From Pieris napi (taxonomy: Eukaryota > Arthropoda > Insecta > Lepidoptera > Pieridae): DNA of 64,000 nt. How positions within the stretch are numbered: position 1 is the stretch's first letter; each line of letters begins with the position of its first letter. The notes under the pieces are model-generated. The model did not search any database and was not told the DNA's origin. It saw only the letters and a program-made list of their open reading frames with translations. Shown here in pieces: positions 48,901-60,900 of this stretch. The position numbers and the translations under genes were made by a program. Location of the stretch: the NCBI RefSeq assembly GCF_905475465.1, contig NC_062247.1, positions 3,596,001 to 3,660,000 on the forward strand, in the 5' to 3' direction.

Positions 48901-51900
48901 GGACATGTTATTCTTTATATATTGCGAAATGTAGATTCTATGGTATAGGGCTACGTAACACCTCCCTCCTAAAATCAGCAACTATTCGAGAACTTTGTGT
49001 GAGAGAGTTGCTGATGAAATATGTCCGGGATTCACTTTGACTTGACTGGGGTTTTCAGGAACTTGTTCTTTTTCAGGATGTCCTTTTGTTTCAGGTTTAA
49101 TTCCCATTCGTCTATATGTCACGATGCCAATTAAAATAATCATTACTATCAATGCTACATATAAAGGTATAGTAGTATGATATAGACTTATATCCTTGTC
49201 TTGATTAAGATGTACTGGAGGCTGCATAGACATCTTCGTGTTAAGACTATGAAAGCTGTTGAGGTCTGTAGAGGCCAGGTTTAATGTTGGCTGTTCAATA
49301 TTCTTGGATTCGATATATTGCGGTATTTCCAATATCTTGACAATGTGACCTTTTATACGATTATTCATATTAGTAATGGTAAATCCTGGTGCCTTGAGGT
49401 AACAGTTAAGTGGAATGACTGCTACATAGCTGCCTTGTAGTGTCCTATATTGTTCTTGTCCACAGAATAATTTAACTTTCGTTAAAGTTGGAAAGCTCAT
49501 TGTATAATGCTTATCATCAAGTTGTTCTAATGCTTCATTTTGTAGGACGACTGAAGTTAAGGGACAGGACTGGTTGAGCTCCTGTTGGGTGATCAGCTGC
49601 TGGATACAATCGTATTTATCTTTCTTATAATCTGGTTTTGAGTTGCAGAGAAACCATGAATTTAACTTCGGACATTCTGTCTCTATGTACCTAGAGTCTT
49701 TTCCAGAAATTGCCAAATATGGAGAGGTGGGAATAAGGACTTTATGGTTCTTATTCGGGACAACGGCTAATTTATAAAGGTCATAGGTGTAGGATACAAT
49801 AATTGGGACTTTTATTACAATTACTATTTGCCTGTCTAAATAAAAATATCCTAACTTAATTATTTCATAAAAATTCCTAAAATCTATATCAAGGATTTCA
49901 TCTTTTGAATATAAAACCCTTAACTTATCTAATATATGCTTAACCTCTTCTAAATCGATTAACGAATAAGGAGTGCTCGATGCACGTATAAACGATAATG
50001 TATTGCCTAAGCTAAATAATTCCTCAGATAAATCTTCTATATTATCCGATAGAATAAAGAGATGCTGAGCTAGATGAGCATACTCAATTAAATCAGCTTC
50101 TAACTGATTATTTTTATCTAAAATTAATTTTACATATTTATCAATTGATTCTTGATTCAATATAATGTCTTCTATAACTTTGGAACTTTGCGTAATCCAC
50201 TCTTTATTTAAACTTATTCGGGTATTAATTTCAGACTCTAATGTTGCATCGTTTTCTTGTAACAAATTAATAGCATTTTCATATTTAATTGCATCAGTAT
50301 AATCTAAATTACCAGATATAGATTTAATTATAGGTCCAAGGCCGTTAATGAGTCCCCTTTTACTGCGATGAAATTGAAAAGTACGAAGCTGGTCATGTAT
50401 TTTCATAAGTTTACCTTTTAAATGTTCTACATGAGGATTAAACATAGATAACGTCTTATTATTTAACTGCGTACTCAAATTGCCAATTTGAATTTCAACT
50501 AATTCTATCTGAGATTGTAAATTATCTAAATTTATGTAATTCAAAAAGGAATGATAGTGAGAAATAATCTTAGCGGGTCCTAGTTTGAATGGAAGTAGTC
50601 CGGGTCCATTGTCCAATGATTCAATTGTCACATCTTGTCCTTGAGTCTTATGTAGAAGGATGGTCAACAAAATTGGAATCCTGTAACAAGGTGGGATCTT
50701 TAGGACTTCGCTTAAGGCGTGACTTTGCAATAGGATTTCGCTTTTTCTTTGTATAAATATGGATTGGAAGGTCAGCAAGGACAGTGTCCTGAGTAAAACG
50801 AGGAGCTAATTTTTGTCGGGATGCTAAAGGATTACGAATAAACACTTGCTCGTCAGGACAATATTCTTTTTCAGGCTCACGGTCTTTATTCCTATTTTCA
50901 GTTAATTGGGTTCGGTCATGTAAAGAAGTCTCATTTATTAAGTCATATACTTGGTTCATACGTTTCTTGTGATCCTGTGAATATTGCTGGAGTAAATGCT
51001 CTGATATGTCGATATCTATTGGGTCACGTGGGTCAAAATGTCCAGTTATCAAGTCTAAAGGTCTACACTTAGTGAAACTATGAATTGAACTATTATAAGC
51101 TAAAATTGCATAGGGCATTAGATTAATTGCTGGTTCACTTCGCTTCTCGAGTTTTAATATTCTAAGATGCTCAAGGATAGTAGAATGAAATCTCTCTACA
51201 ATACCATTATCATTTGGAGAATGAGCCAATATTTTATGATGTTGAATTTTATGAATTCGACAAAATTCTGCGAAGATCTGATTTGTGAATTCGGGGCCTC
51301 CATCGGTGACAATAGTCAAAGGGACGCCATGATGAGTACAGAATACAAGGAAAGCTTGTACGACACTCAAAGCAGTACTATCTCTTAAGTGATATGCTTG
51401 CGAATACTTTGAAAAGGCATCTACTATTGTAAGATATTTTTCGTTTTGCGCTGTAAAAAGATCAAGATGAACTATTTGGAAAGGCTTTGAAGGTGGAGGT
51501 ACAATTGAAAATCTCTGTTTAATCGGATTTCGGTCATATTTGGCTTGGCCGCAAATACTGCATTCATTTATGTATTTCGCGATGCTTTCTTTCATTTTAG
51601 GCCAGTAGTATCTTGAAGATAAAGAGAGATAACATTCAGTGATACCGCGGTGATTTGTTTTACCTTCGTGATATTTTTTTATAATTTCCTGCTGTCGTAG
51701 GTATTCTTTAACGTTTTCTAATTCAGTCTTTGTTAAAACAAGATTCATAGTCGAACTTTTAAAATTATCTTGTATAATCGGGATAATCTTATACATTGCA
51801 AGAGGAGGATGAATTATAATTCCGGTTTTAACCTTGGGGTTAACATATTCTTTAATTGCGTTAATAACGTCATTGGTCAAGTTAGATTCAGAGAGTTGTA

Positions 51901-54900
51901 CAGTCGTTCTGGTATGAGTTTCGAAAGGTTTTGTCACTGTCGGTCGTTTTTTTATGTCGCCTACTAAAACGAAACAAACTTGTCGACTAAATCTATTAAG
52001 TGGGTCGTCAGATATAGGTACTTCTAAAATCGGGTTCTCATCACTGGTGTGAATTGTTTCAGTGGCAGAACCAGACTGAGATGGAGATTTTTCTGATGTA
52101 TTTACAGCGATGGAACTCACGTCCTCGTTATTGATTTCGACGCGAGATAAAGCATCGGCATTGGTATTCATTTTTCCTTGCTTATATTCGGTGGTAAAGT
52201 TATATTCGCTTAGTTTTAGCCTCCAACGCGTCAACCTTGAACCTGGTTCTTTAAGATTCATTACCCACTGAAGTGGCCTATGATCTGTTACGATCTTAAA
52301 TTTTCTACCGAATAGATATGGTCTAAAATATTTAGTAGCCCACACTATTGCTAAAAGTTCCTTTTCGATAGTACTATAATTAATTTCACTCGAATTAAGT
52401 GTTCTCGATGCATATGCTATAGGTTTATCACTACCTATAGTTCCTTGAGAAAGTACGGCGCCAATAGCAAAATTAGATGCATCGGTTGTAAGAACAAAAT
52501 CTTTATTAAAATCAGGATACTGCAAGATAGGATCATTAATTAATAATAATTTACATTTCTCAAAGCAATTAACATAATTAGAATCATTAAAAGTTATTTT
52601 AGAACCTTTTTTCAAACACTGCGTCATTGGTTTCGTTATACGAGCGAAATCAGGAATAAATTTTCGATAATAACCTACTAAACCAAGGAAACGTTTTATT
52701 TCAGTGGCGGTTTTAGGCAAAGGAAATTTTTGAATAGCTTTTATCTTATCAGAATTAGGCTTAATACCATCTTTACTTATTATATGCCCTAAATATGAAG
52801 TTTCTAGTTTTAAAAATTCGGACTTATCCATTTGTATCTTGAAATTCGATTCTCTTAATCTTTTAAATACTTTTTCTAAATTTACCATGTGTTCCTGCAA
52901 TGAAACACTAAAAACAATTATATCATCAAGGTATACTAAACACACTACATTTTGAAGATCTCTAAGAACATTATCCATAACCCTCTGAAAAGTTGAAGGG
53001 CTATTCTTTAAACCCATGGGCATTCTTAAAAATTCAAAGTGCCCATGTTCTACATTAAAAGCTGTCTTATGGATATCCTGAGGGTCCATTTCGACCTGGT
53101 AAAATCCACTGGCCAAATCTAAAGTGGTGAAATAATGACAGTTACCTAATTTATCTAATACATCATTTATATTAGGAATAGGATATTTATCATCAATAGT
53201 CTTTTCATTAACTTTCCTAAAATCGATAACAATTCGCCATTTGACTTTGCCAGAAGCATCAGCCTTCTTGGGGACAACCCATATGGGAGAACTCCATGCT
53301 GACTGAGAAGGACGGATAATTCCCTGATCGAGCATTTTAGAGATTTGATCTTGAACTTCCTGTCTGTGAACGAAGGGGTATCTGTAGCTTTTGGTATAAA
53401 CAGGTAATTCATCTGAAGTACGAATACTATGTTTTATTTTATTGGTGAAAGTTAATGGCTCGCCATCAAGATAGAACACGTCAGCGTATCGAGAACAGAG
53501 TGACTCTAGGTTGGCTCGTTCTTCAGGATTTAGATGGTCCGTACGTAATCGCGAAAGTACTTCGGATGTGCGATCGGTATGTTGTTGAGTGCGCGTGCAC
53601 TGGGTATTAAATAGCTCCGCACTAACTGGTCGGTCCATCGAAAATACTACATCATGTATAGTCGGGTTGGTAATTTCGATAAAACCTCGGTTGTCCTTTA
53701 CAGTAGTAAGACAGTCATGAATAGTGCAGTTAGATATAGTCTGTTCAGTCACAAATGCGTCACCGTCATGAAAGTTAATTGGAACTCGAATTATTTTAGA
53801 TGTATTGGCCGGTATTATTTCCTCATAAAGATTACAATTCCGTGAATCATACATTCGCAGGGGGTTTGTAGAGCTCCGTGTAACTAGGACCTTATTTTTT
53901 AAGTCAATGCTAGATTCCAGTTTTTCCAGCAAATCTAGTCCAATTAAACCATCGAAATAATTGTGAAATTTATAAATGAACATGGTTATATCACAATTTT
54001 CACTAAATTCGCGAAAACATGGTATAGTTATGGAATAATTATTTCGAGTGGTCGCATGAATATTAGTAACCTCAAAAGGGTCGTAATTACACTGTGTATT
54101 GGGATAGAATTTTTCTACTGCCTCGGGGCTTATAAATGATTGATTCGCCCCTGTATCAACCAATAATTTTAAGGGTGGATTTGTAATCTGTATGTACGGA
54201 AGTTGTCGTTGTGTTTGTAAATTTATTTCTATTTTTGCTTGTCTGATTTGTGTGTTGTCTGAAAATCCTGATTTGAAGTTGAACTCTCTTGTGTCTCTTC
54301 AACACTAGGAGGTGAGTATTCGTTAGCGTCTTGATACTCTGTCATGTCATAAACTGGCTCAGAATAGTAATATTCCTGGTAATATGGGTCATAGTAATAG
54401 TCGTTATAGGAATAATAGTCATAGTCAGATTGGTCTTGGACCTCATTAAAATTTACATCCTTAAATTTGAAATAGTTTGAAGGCGGTGGGTTCCCATGTC
54501 TTGACCAATCATGCCCGGTAAAGACGGGTTTAGGTGGAGAGGTCTTACTGACATAGTGACTAACGCCACTCATCGGTTGAGGACCATTATTAACCGGTTT
54601 CTGTTGAGGCACTCTAAATACATTACTTTGTGGACGATAATTTGGTGGAGGAGCACCAAACATCTGTTGTGTTCTAGAAGGGCCACGATTTAAAGGCAAT
54701 TGAGGCTTCCAAACGGCCATAGGCATAGGCATAGGCCTATTAGGTTGTGGGTTTAAAAATCTAGAGGGACCTGGATTAAAATTAGGCATAAAATTAAAAT
54801 TACGTTGAGCATTGGTCATATTATGTTGATTATTACCGTTAATATTTAATTTTCTATCAGGACAGTTTTGATTACGCTGCTGAATGTACAAAGTATTTTG

Positions 54901-57900
54901 TTCCTCATGTACAAATTCGAGGGCTTGTTCTATTGATTCGGGTCGCATACATCGAATTCGAGACCCAAGTGGATCACGAAGGCCACGCAAGTATGCTTGT
55001 AAAGTTAACTTTTTATATAATGCTCTTTTGGCCTCGATTGTACTCTGTACCGAATCATGCAAACTAACATAAGTCATTATTATACTGAAAAGATTTTGAC
55101 AACGCTCATAAAACTCTTGAGGTGTCCCTGAATCTTGACTTATAAGAGATAAATCATTATAAAGAGAGGTCTCATCACGGTGGTCTGCAAAATTGTTGAT
55201 TAAAGAATTGCGTATACTGATCCAATTCTCAGAAATTCCATTAGAGCTTAGGGTCCGCGCGGCGGGCCCAGTTACCTTATTGCTAAATGCTATAAGGTAA
55301 TGCCATTAATTAATGATAGATTACTTAATTCATAACCCGGTTCCGCTGTAATAAATTTTGCCACCAATTGATCACATAAATTAATGAACCTAGTGAGGAC
55401 ATTTGGGTTACCATCAAACTCGGGAACTAATCGTAGGGCTTTAAAAATGTTGTCAACTAATTGCTCCGACATATTTCCTGTTAAATCTCTACCTAAATCA
55501 AAATCTAAATTCCTACGTATAATACCTAACCTAGGGGTCCGTGATTCTCTAGGATGGAAAATCTTGGTATGGGATTATTAAAAAAAAATTATAGGATAAT
55601 TTGGCAAGTCTAGATAAAAACTAGGTACTCACCACATCTGGTCTCTTTGATAAATCGATGTCTGGATTTCCCTCTGGCTGCAGGCTCTTGTAGGTTTCTG
55701 GATTTGCTCGGTCTATGATCGATTCACTGACTCTAATGAACAAATCCTACCGACTGCGCCAATTACGAAGGCCACAGCCGAAGGTTTCAAAAAAAACCAA
55801 ATGTTTTAAACTAATTTATTAAAAATAAAATTACAATTTAAACTTTAATTAAAATACGGCTAAACAACCCGAAGTAAGGAAATTGAATGCACTTAAAATA
55901 TGGAAATAACAAGGCTCGAAGAGGCACCAATTGCTGACACTATGCAACGTGAGGCTCGTGTAAGTTGCGACATACGAATTCCGCTGACACCATGTAACGT
56001 TAGGGACATGTTATTCTTTATATATTGCGAAATGTAGATTCTATGGTATAGGGCTACGTAACACGTCTATAAAAAGAAAAGTTTAAAAAAGTAAACCTAA
56101 ACGATATTGTACCCTAAACATAAAGTCAAAATGAAACGTGAATGGTTATTATTGAATTAGCCAGGCTAAATCTGTTAACCTTGTTTGTTAAAGACACAAA
56201 TATTTAGCAAAATGCTAATTCGGTAGACAAGCGACAAGTTTATACGTAATTTAGTAAATTACAATTAATAAAAAAACATGGAAATGCACTATTAAGATAT
56301 TTTATTGAGTCTATAACCGCGCCCTTTTATGACAGGTTACATATTTTTACTATATCTGTAGCGAAAATACAAAGTGGCCATAGATTTTTGGCGCCATTTA
56401 AGCATTTTGTACTGAATTTCGTAAATTAAAGAGATTTTATTAATATTTTTTAATATAACAATATTGAGAAATATTTATAGAAAAAGTATACCCAAGACGA
56501 GGCGCTATGGTCGAAACGGCTGCCTAGAGGCGAATAACAATATGAACCTGAAAGTCAACTTTACGTTCAATTCTAATTTATCAGATTAGATAAAATAGTG
56601 TAATTTCCCTTCCCCTATTTAAAGCCGTACGTACAGAGCCACACTTGAAAAAAGGAACGACGTATTAAACGTAACAGTAATATGTGGCCTTGATAATAAT
56701 AGGTGCGGACGGCGTGCACAAATACAAAGTCCCAGTCAAAAATAATTTATTCATATAGGTAACACAATGTACACTTATGAACGTCAAAAAATAAATATAT
56801 ATTAAATGCTTCTAATTTTACATTTACTGCCAGTTCTCAAAACAAGGGCGTAGATCGGAAGAGAGGAACTGGCAATAAACAATACAATACTGATAATATT
56901 CTTATTCTATAAAACAAAACAAATATAAAAAAAAAATAATGATAAGGAATTTATTAAATCATTATGATTTTATAAACTATGTTACTAAAACTATTTCCAG
57001 ATAAAAGTTGTAAGATTCATCGGGGAGCTTGTCAAATTTAATCTATACTCAAAGATGGAAGCATTATATTGTTTAAAAGTCCTTCTTCACGATTTTAAAC
57101 ATCATCACATAGAAATGGCCTGCAACTTATTAGAAACATGTGGAAGATATTTATATTGTAATTCAGACACTCATCAACGGACCATGATATACTTACAACA
57201 GATGATGAGAAAGAAGGTATGTTGGTATTGTGGTATTGTGTATTAAAGTCAGCAAAGAAAACATATTGCATCAAAATACTAAGAGTTTAATGTGTTTGAT
57301 GTATCTTATATTTTTTGAAAGAAGTTTTTGTCAATCATAGTCGAAAATAAATAAAAAAGTAATTTGTTCGGAGAACGAAATATATATTTAAAAAATTTAA
57401 ATAATTTTAGTAATTCTTGTGTATTAAGACTTCAAATGAATAAAACCTATTTCAGACGGTATCAGCATTAGATTCGCGATACGTAACACAAATCGAAAAT
57501 GCATTTTATTACGTGTGTCCTCCCGAAGCACCCGCGCAGCCAAAAGAAGAAGAGGCACCTATGCATCAATTTATAAGAAAGATCCTCCACGAAGATCTCC
57601 AAAAGACTAACGAGGAAAAGATTCTCAGGCTTATGAGGAAACTGAATTGGGAGGATACTGAAGTTTCTACGGTTGCAATACTGCATTTAGCTGGTGGCTG
57701 GAGGGTACGAGCCAGTGCAAGACGGGCTTTGGCAAGACTCACAGCAGAATTGTCCGCTTGGCAGGAAGTTGTTGCCCCAGCAGTTGTCGACACCATTATG
57801 GAAGAAATCAGACTGACATTAGAAGACCCTCACCCAAGATACAATCAACGTCGTATCGCTACCGTCAGATACTTGGGAGAGCTATACAACTACAAGTTAC

Positions 57901-60900
57901 TGGATTCGCGTGACGTCTTCACCGTGCTGTACTCCTTCATAACCTTCGGAGTCTCCAACGACCACTCCAACGTGTCCGCCCTGGATCCGCCAGAGAATGT
58001 GTTCAGAATCAGACTGGTCTGTGCCTTGCTAGAGACCTGTGGAGCGTACTTCAACAGTGGTTCCAGCAAGAAACGCCTGGATTACTTCTTGGTGTTCTTC
58101 CAGAATTACTACTGGTTCAAATATTCAGACCCATATTGGACGGAGGAGAATAAGTTTCCGATATATGTGAAGTACATTTACCAGGAGTGTTTGAGTACTT
58201 TGAGACCGAAGCTGACGTTGTTCGAGAGTTGGCAACAAAGCAAGGATGCGATAGAGGAATTGAGGCAGACGTTATACCCTGAATTGGGGGAGGAGGATTA
58301 TGAGAATGAAGAGCAGGGAGAGGACAGCATGGTGGATGGATTGGACACAATTGTGGAGACAGACGATGAGACTGATAATAATCCACCGATTCCTGAAGAG
58401 AGTTCGGAGGAGGAGTTGACGGAAAATGCGGGGAACGAAGAGGATGGGCAGGATGATATTACGATTGAACCGAGACGGCCAGCGCCTGTGAGTATTATAC
58501 TGTTGTAATACATTAAAATAAAAAAGGCACTCATAAAATTGCTGATTTGAATATGGTTAACGAAAATAGATTTTCTGGTTTCGATGCGTCATATTGACAA
58601 TGATACCCGACGGAGATTAGATTAGGTATAAATCTTTTTATATGACCTTTTTAAATTAAAACTATATTCTGATTTTTAATTCTGTAGTTCTGAAATCTAT
58701 CATTTTCTGACATGTCAGAGATTACAAACCTTTTTGACCGGGCACATTTTTCAATTTCAATACGAGTCTGACTCCATACATACATTTTATTTGTTAGTTT
58801 ATTAAGTGCGGTGCTCAACATTAAAAATGGTTTTACGGCGAGTGATAATTACGTCCCTTTTTATCACAAACAGTAAAAACCGCACAAGTAATGATAACAT
58901 TTTTTTAAAGGTTTACTAAGCCTGGAATTGGTAGGCAGTGATGCCAGCTAAATATAAAGTAATAATAAGAATAAAAATAAAGTAATTGAAGTTAATTTGA
59001 TATATTGTTCGAGATATTTGTTATTTTGTATTAGGTTAGGTAGGTATTTTGTAGGTAAAACATAAAAAATACGCAGCATTTTATTTTATTGCCCTCAAAT
59101 GGGTCAAATTTTCCCCCGTTTCGGTGGAGAACTTTTTTAGTAGCAACAATTATGAAATGTCAGAATTCTACGGAATGAGAAATCTGAGTATACATAATAA
59201 AAATAACTGGCAACTAAATCAATTGTTTTGTAATGTGTTTTAAGTCTGTATTCTAAGATGTAAATTTAACTCAACTCTAAATTATTCTTCATTCCTTTTA
59301 AGTTTTGATACTACATTTAAAGCCCAAAATTCGTTGAAAATAAGAATAAACCTTAGTTAAAATTTACGAATATGCAACATTATAAAATTATAAATGGAAG
59401 AGATATTCACAAATAAAAAAAACGTAATCGTAAACTAAAACGCCTATGTAGTCTGTCTCACTCTAACGCGTACCGACTGCACCGGCCCGCTCACGCTACG
59501 TCACCGATCTCGTCAGAGAGATGCGAATACGCAGTATGCGTTCTGTCCCACTCTAACGCGTATTTGCCGCACCTATATTACGTCATCGTGTGTTAGGTTT
59601 TTTTCGTTACGGAATTTCTTGATTCGGTCGCCGTGCTCAAAGCCCGCGATAAAATCTATGCAATAGCTTAAAAAAAACATTAAAGCGACATTAAAGTATA
59701 CAATTAGACCAAAAAGCTCTTCCAATGTTATCTATTCCGTGGTTAAGTAAAGGATTTTTTATAGGTGAAAGATGTGGAGTTTGAATCGGCCTTCGAGAAA
59801 ATGGTGATGGAAAATGTCGCGGAGAGACAACGCGAAAATCGACCCCAACAACGGGATATAGCAGTTCCTTTGACGTGCAGACAGACGACGAAGAAGACAT
59901 ACGAACAGTTATTGGTAAACTTTTACTTGCTTTATGATTTTTATCAAATAATTTATATTTATTATTATTTTAATCTTCATGCATAATTTATATACAATAT
60001 ATTTTTTTTGAGTAGTGTTGGCCTAGTGGCTTCAGCGAGCGACTCTCATCCCTGAGGTCGTAGGTTCTATCCCCGGCTCATCAATGGACTTTCTTTCTAT
60101 GTGCGCTATGTGTACGAACGGTGAAGGAAAACATCGTATGGAAACCGATATGTCTTAGACCCAAAAAGTCAACAGCGTGTGTCAGGCACAGGAGTCTGAT
60201 CACCTTCTTGCCTATTAGATTAAAAAATGATCATGAAACAGATTCAGAAATCTGAGGCCCAGACCTAAAGAGGTTGTAGCGCCACTGATTTATTTATTTT
60301 TATTTACTTAATTTTTACGATATCTGTGGTAATCTAGCCTATTTAAGCCAATATATTAGTATATTTCATTACGAGTGCGGAAAGCTTGTCATTGCAAAGA
60401 GTTCCGACAAATGTCTACCCGAGCCGAGGCGCATCCGAAGGTGAGGGTTGACAGTCGGAACAACTTGCAATGACGGTTCCGCACGTGTACTGAACGACTA
60501 TTTTTAATACAGTTGCGAAAAAATTAAGCAATTTAATAAAACATTAAAACACAATAACCTCAACTAACTAATCAGTTATTTCTTATAAAAGGTATAATTC
60601 ACATATTCATCGAAATTACAGTTTTTTACTAACTGGGGAAGTTTTAGGTTGCATATTTACTGTTTGAGACAAACTATTATTAATTTCGTATGATTGTTCA
60701 TGTATATTTAATATATAATATAACAAACAACTAAACTAGCAAAGAACATTTTTGGAAAATGGCGCCAACTGTAAAAGAATATGAGCAGATTTTTTTTTCT
60801 TCACCCATTCTGGGTAGGCAAAGGGAACTATGCCCATACAGCCAAATCTTCAGTAGAATTTTTTTATTGATATGAAATTTAATGAGATGAAATGAAATGA

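Larger units (their letters stand above)
48658..56063 (-). mobile_element. Env-bearing Ty3/gypsy retrotransposon (errantivirus) in Upf2 intron 5
   Basis: 7406 bp, antisense to Upf2. Order on the minus strand: LTR, primer-binding site, gag, pol (protease, RT, RNase H, integrase), env, polypurine tract, LTR. The LTRs are 303 bp each and look identical. CGTC flanks both ends (48654-48657, 56064-56067), the 4-bp duplication usual for this group. The presence of an env gene with a furin-type site assigns it to the insect errantiviruses. gag is interrupted by a frameshift; pol and env are open. Confidence 0.95.

Noticed and set aside
56852..56863. AGATCGGAAGAG, the start of a common sequencing adapter
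   Set aside because: It sits in the loop of a palindrome whose relative at 63400 has a diverged loop, and the flanks are continuous intron sequence. Coincidence is more likely than contamination.
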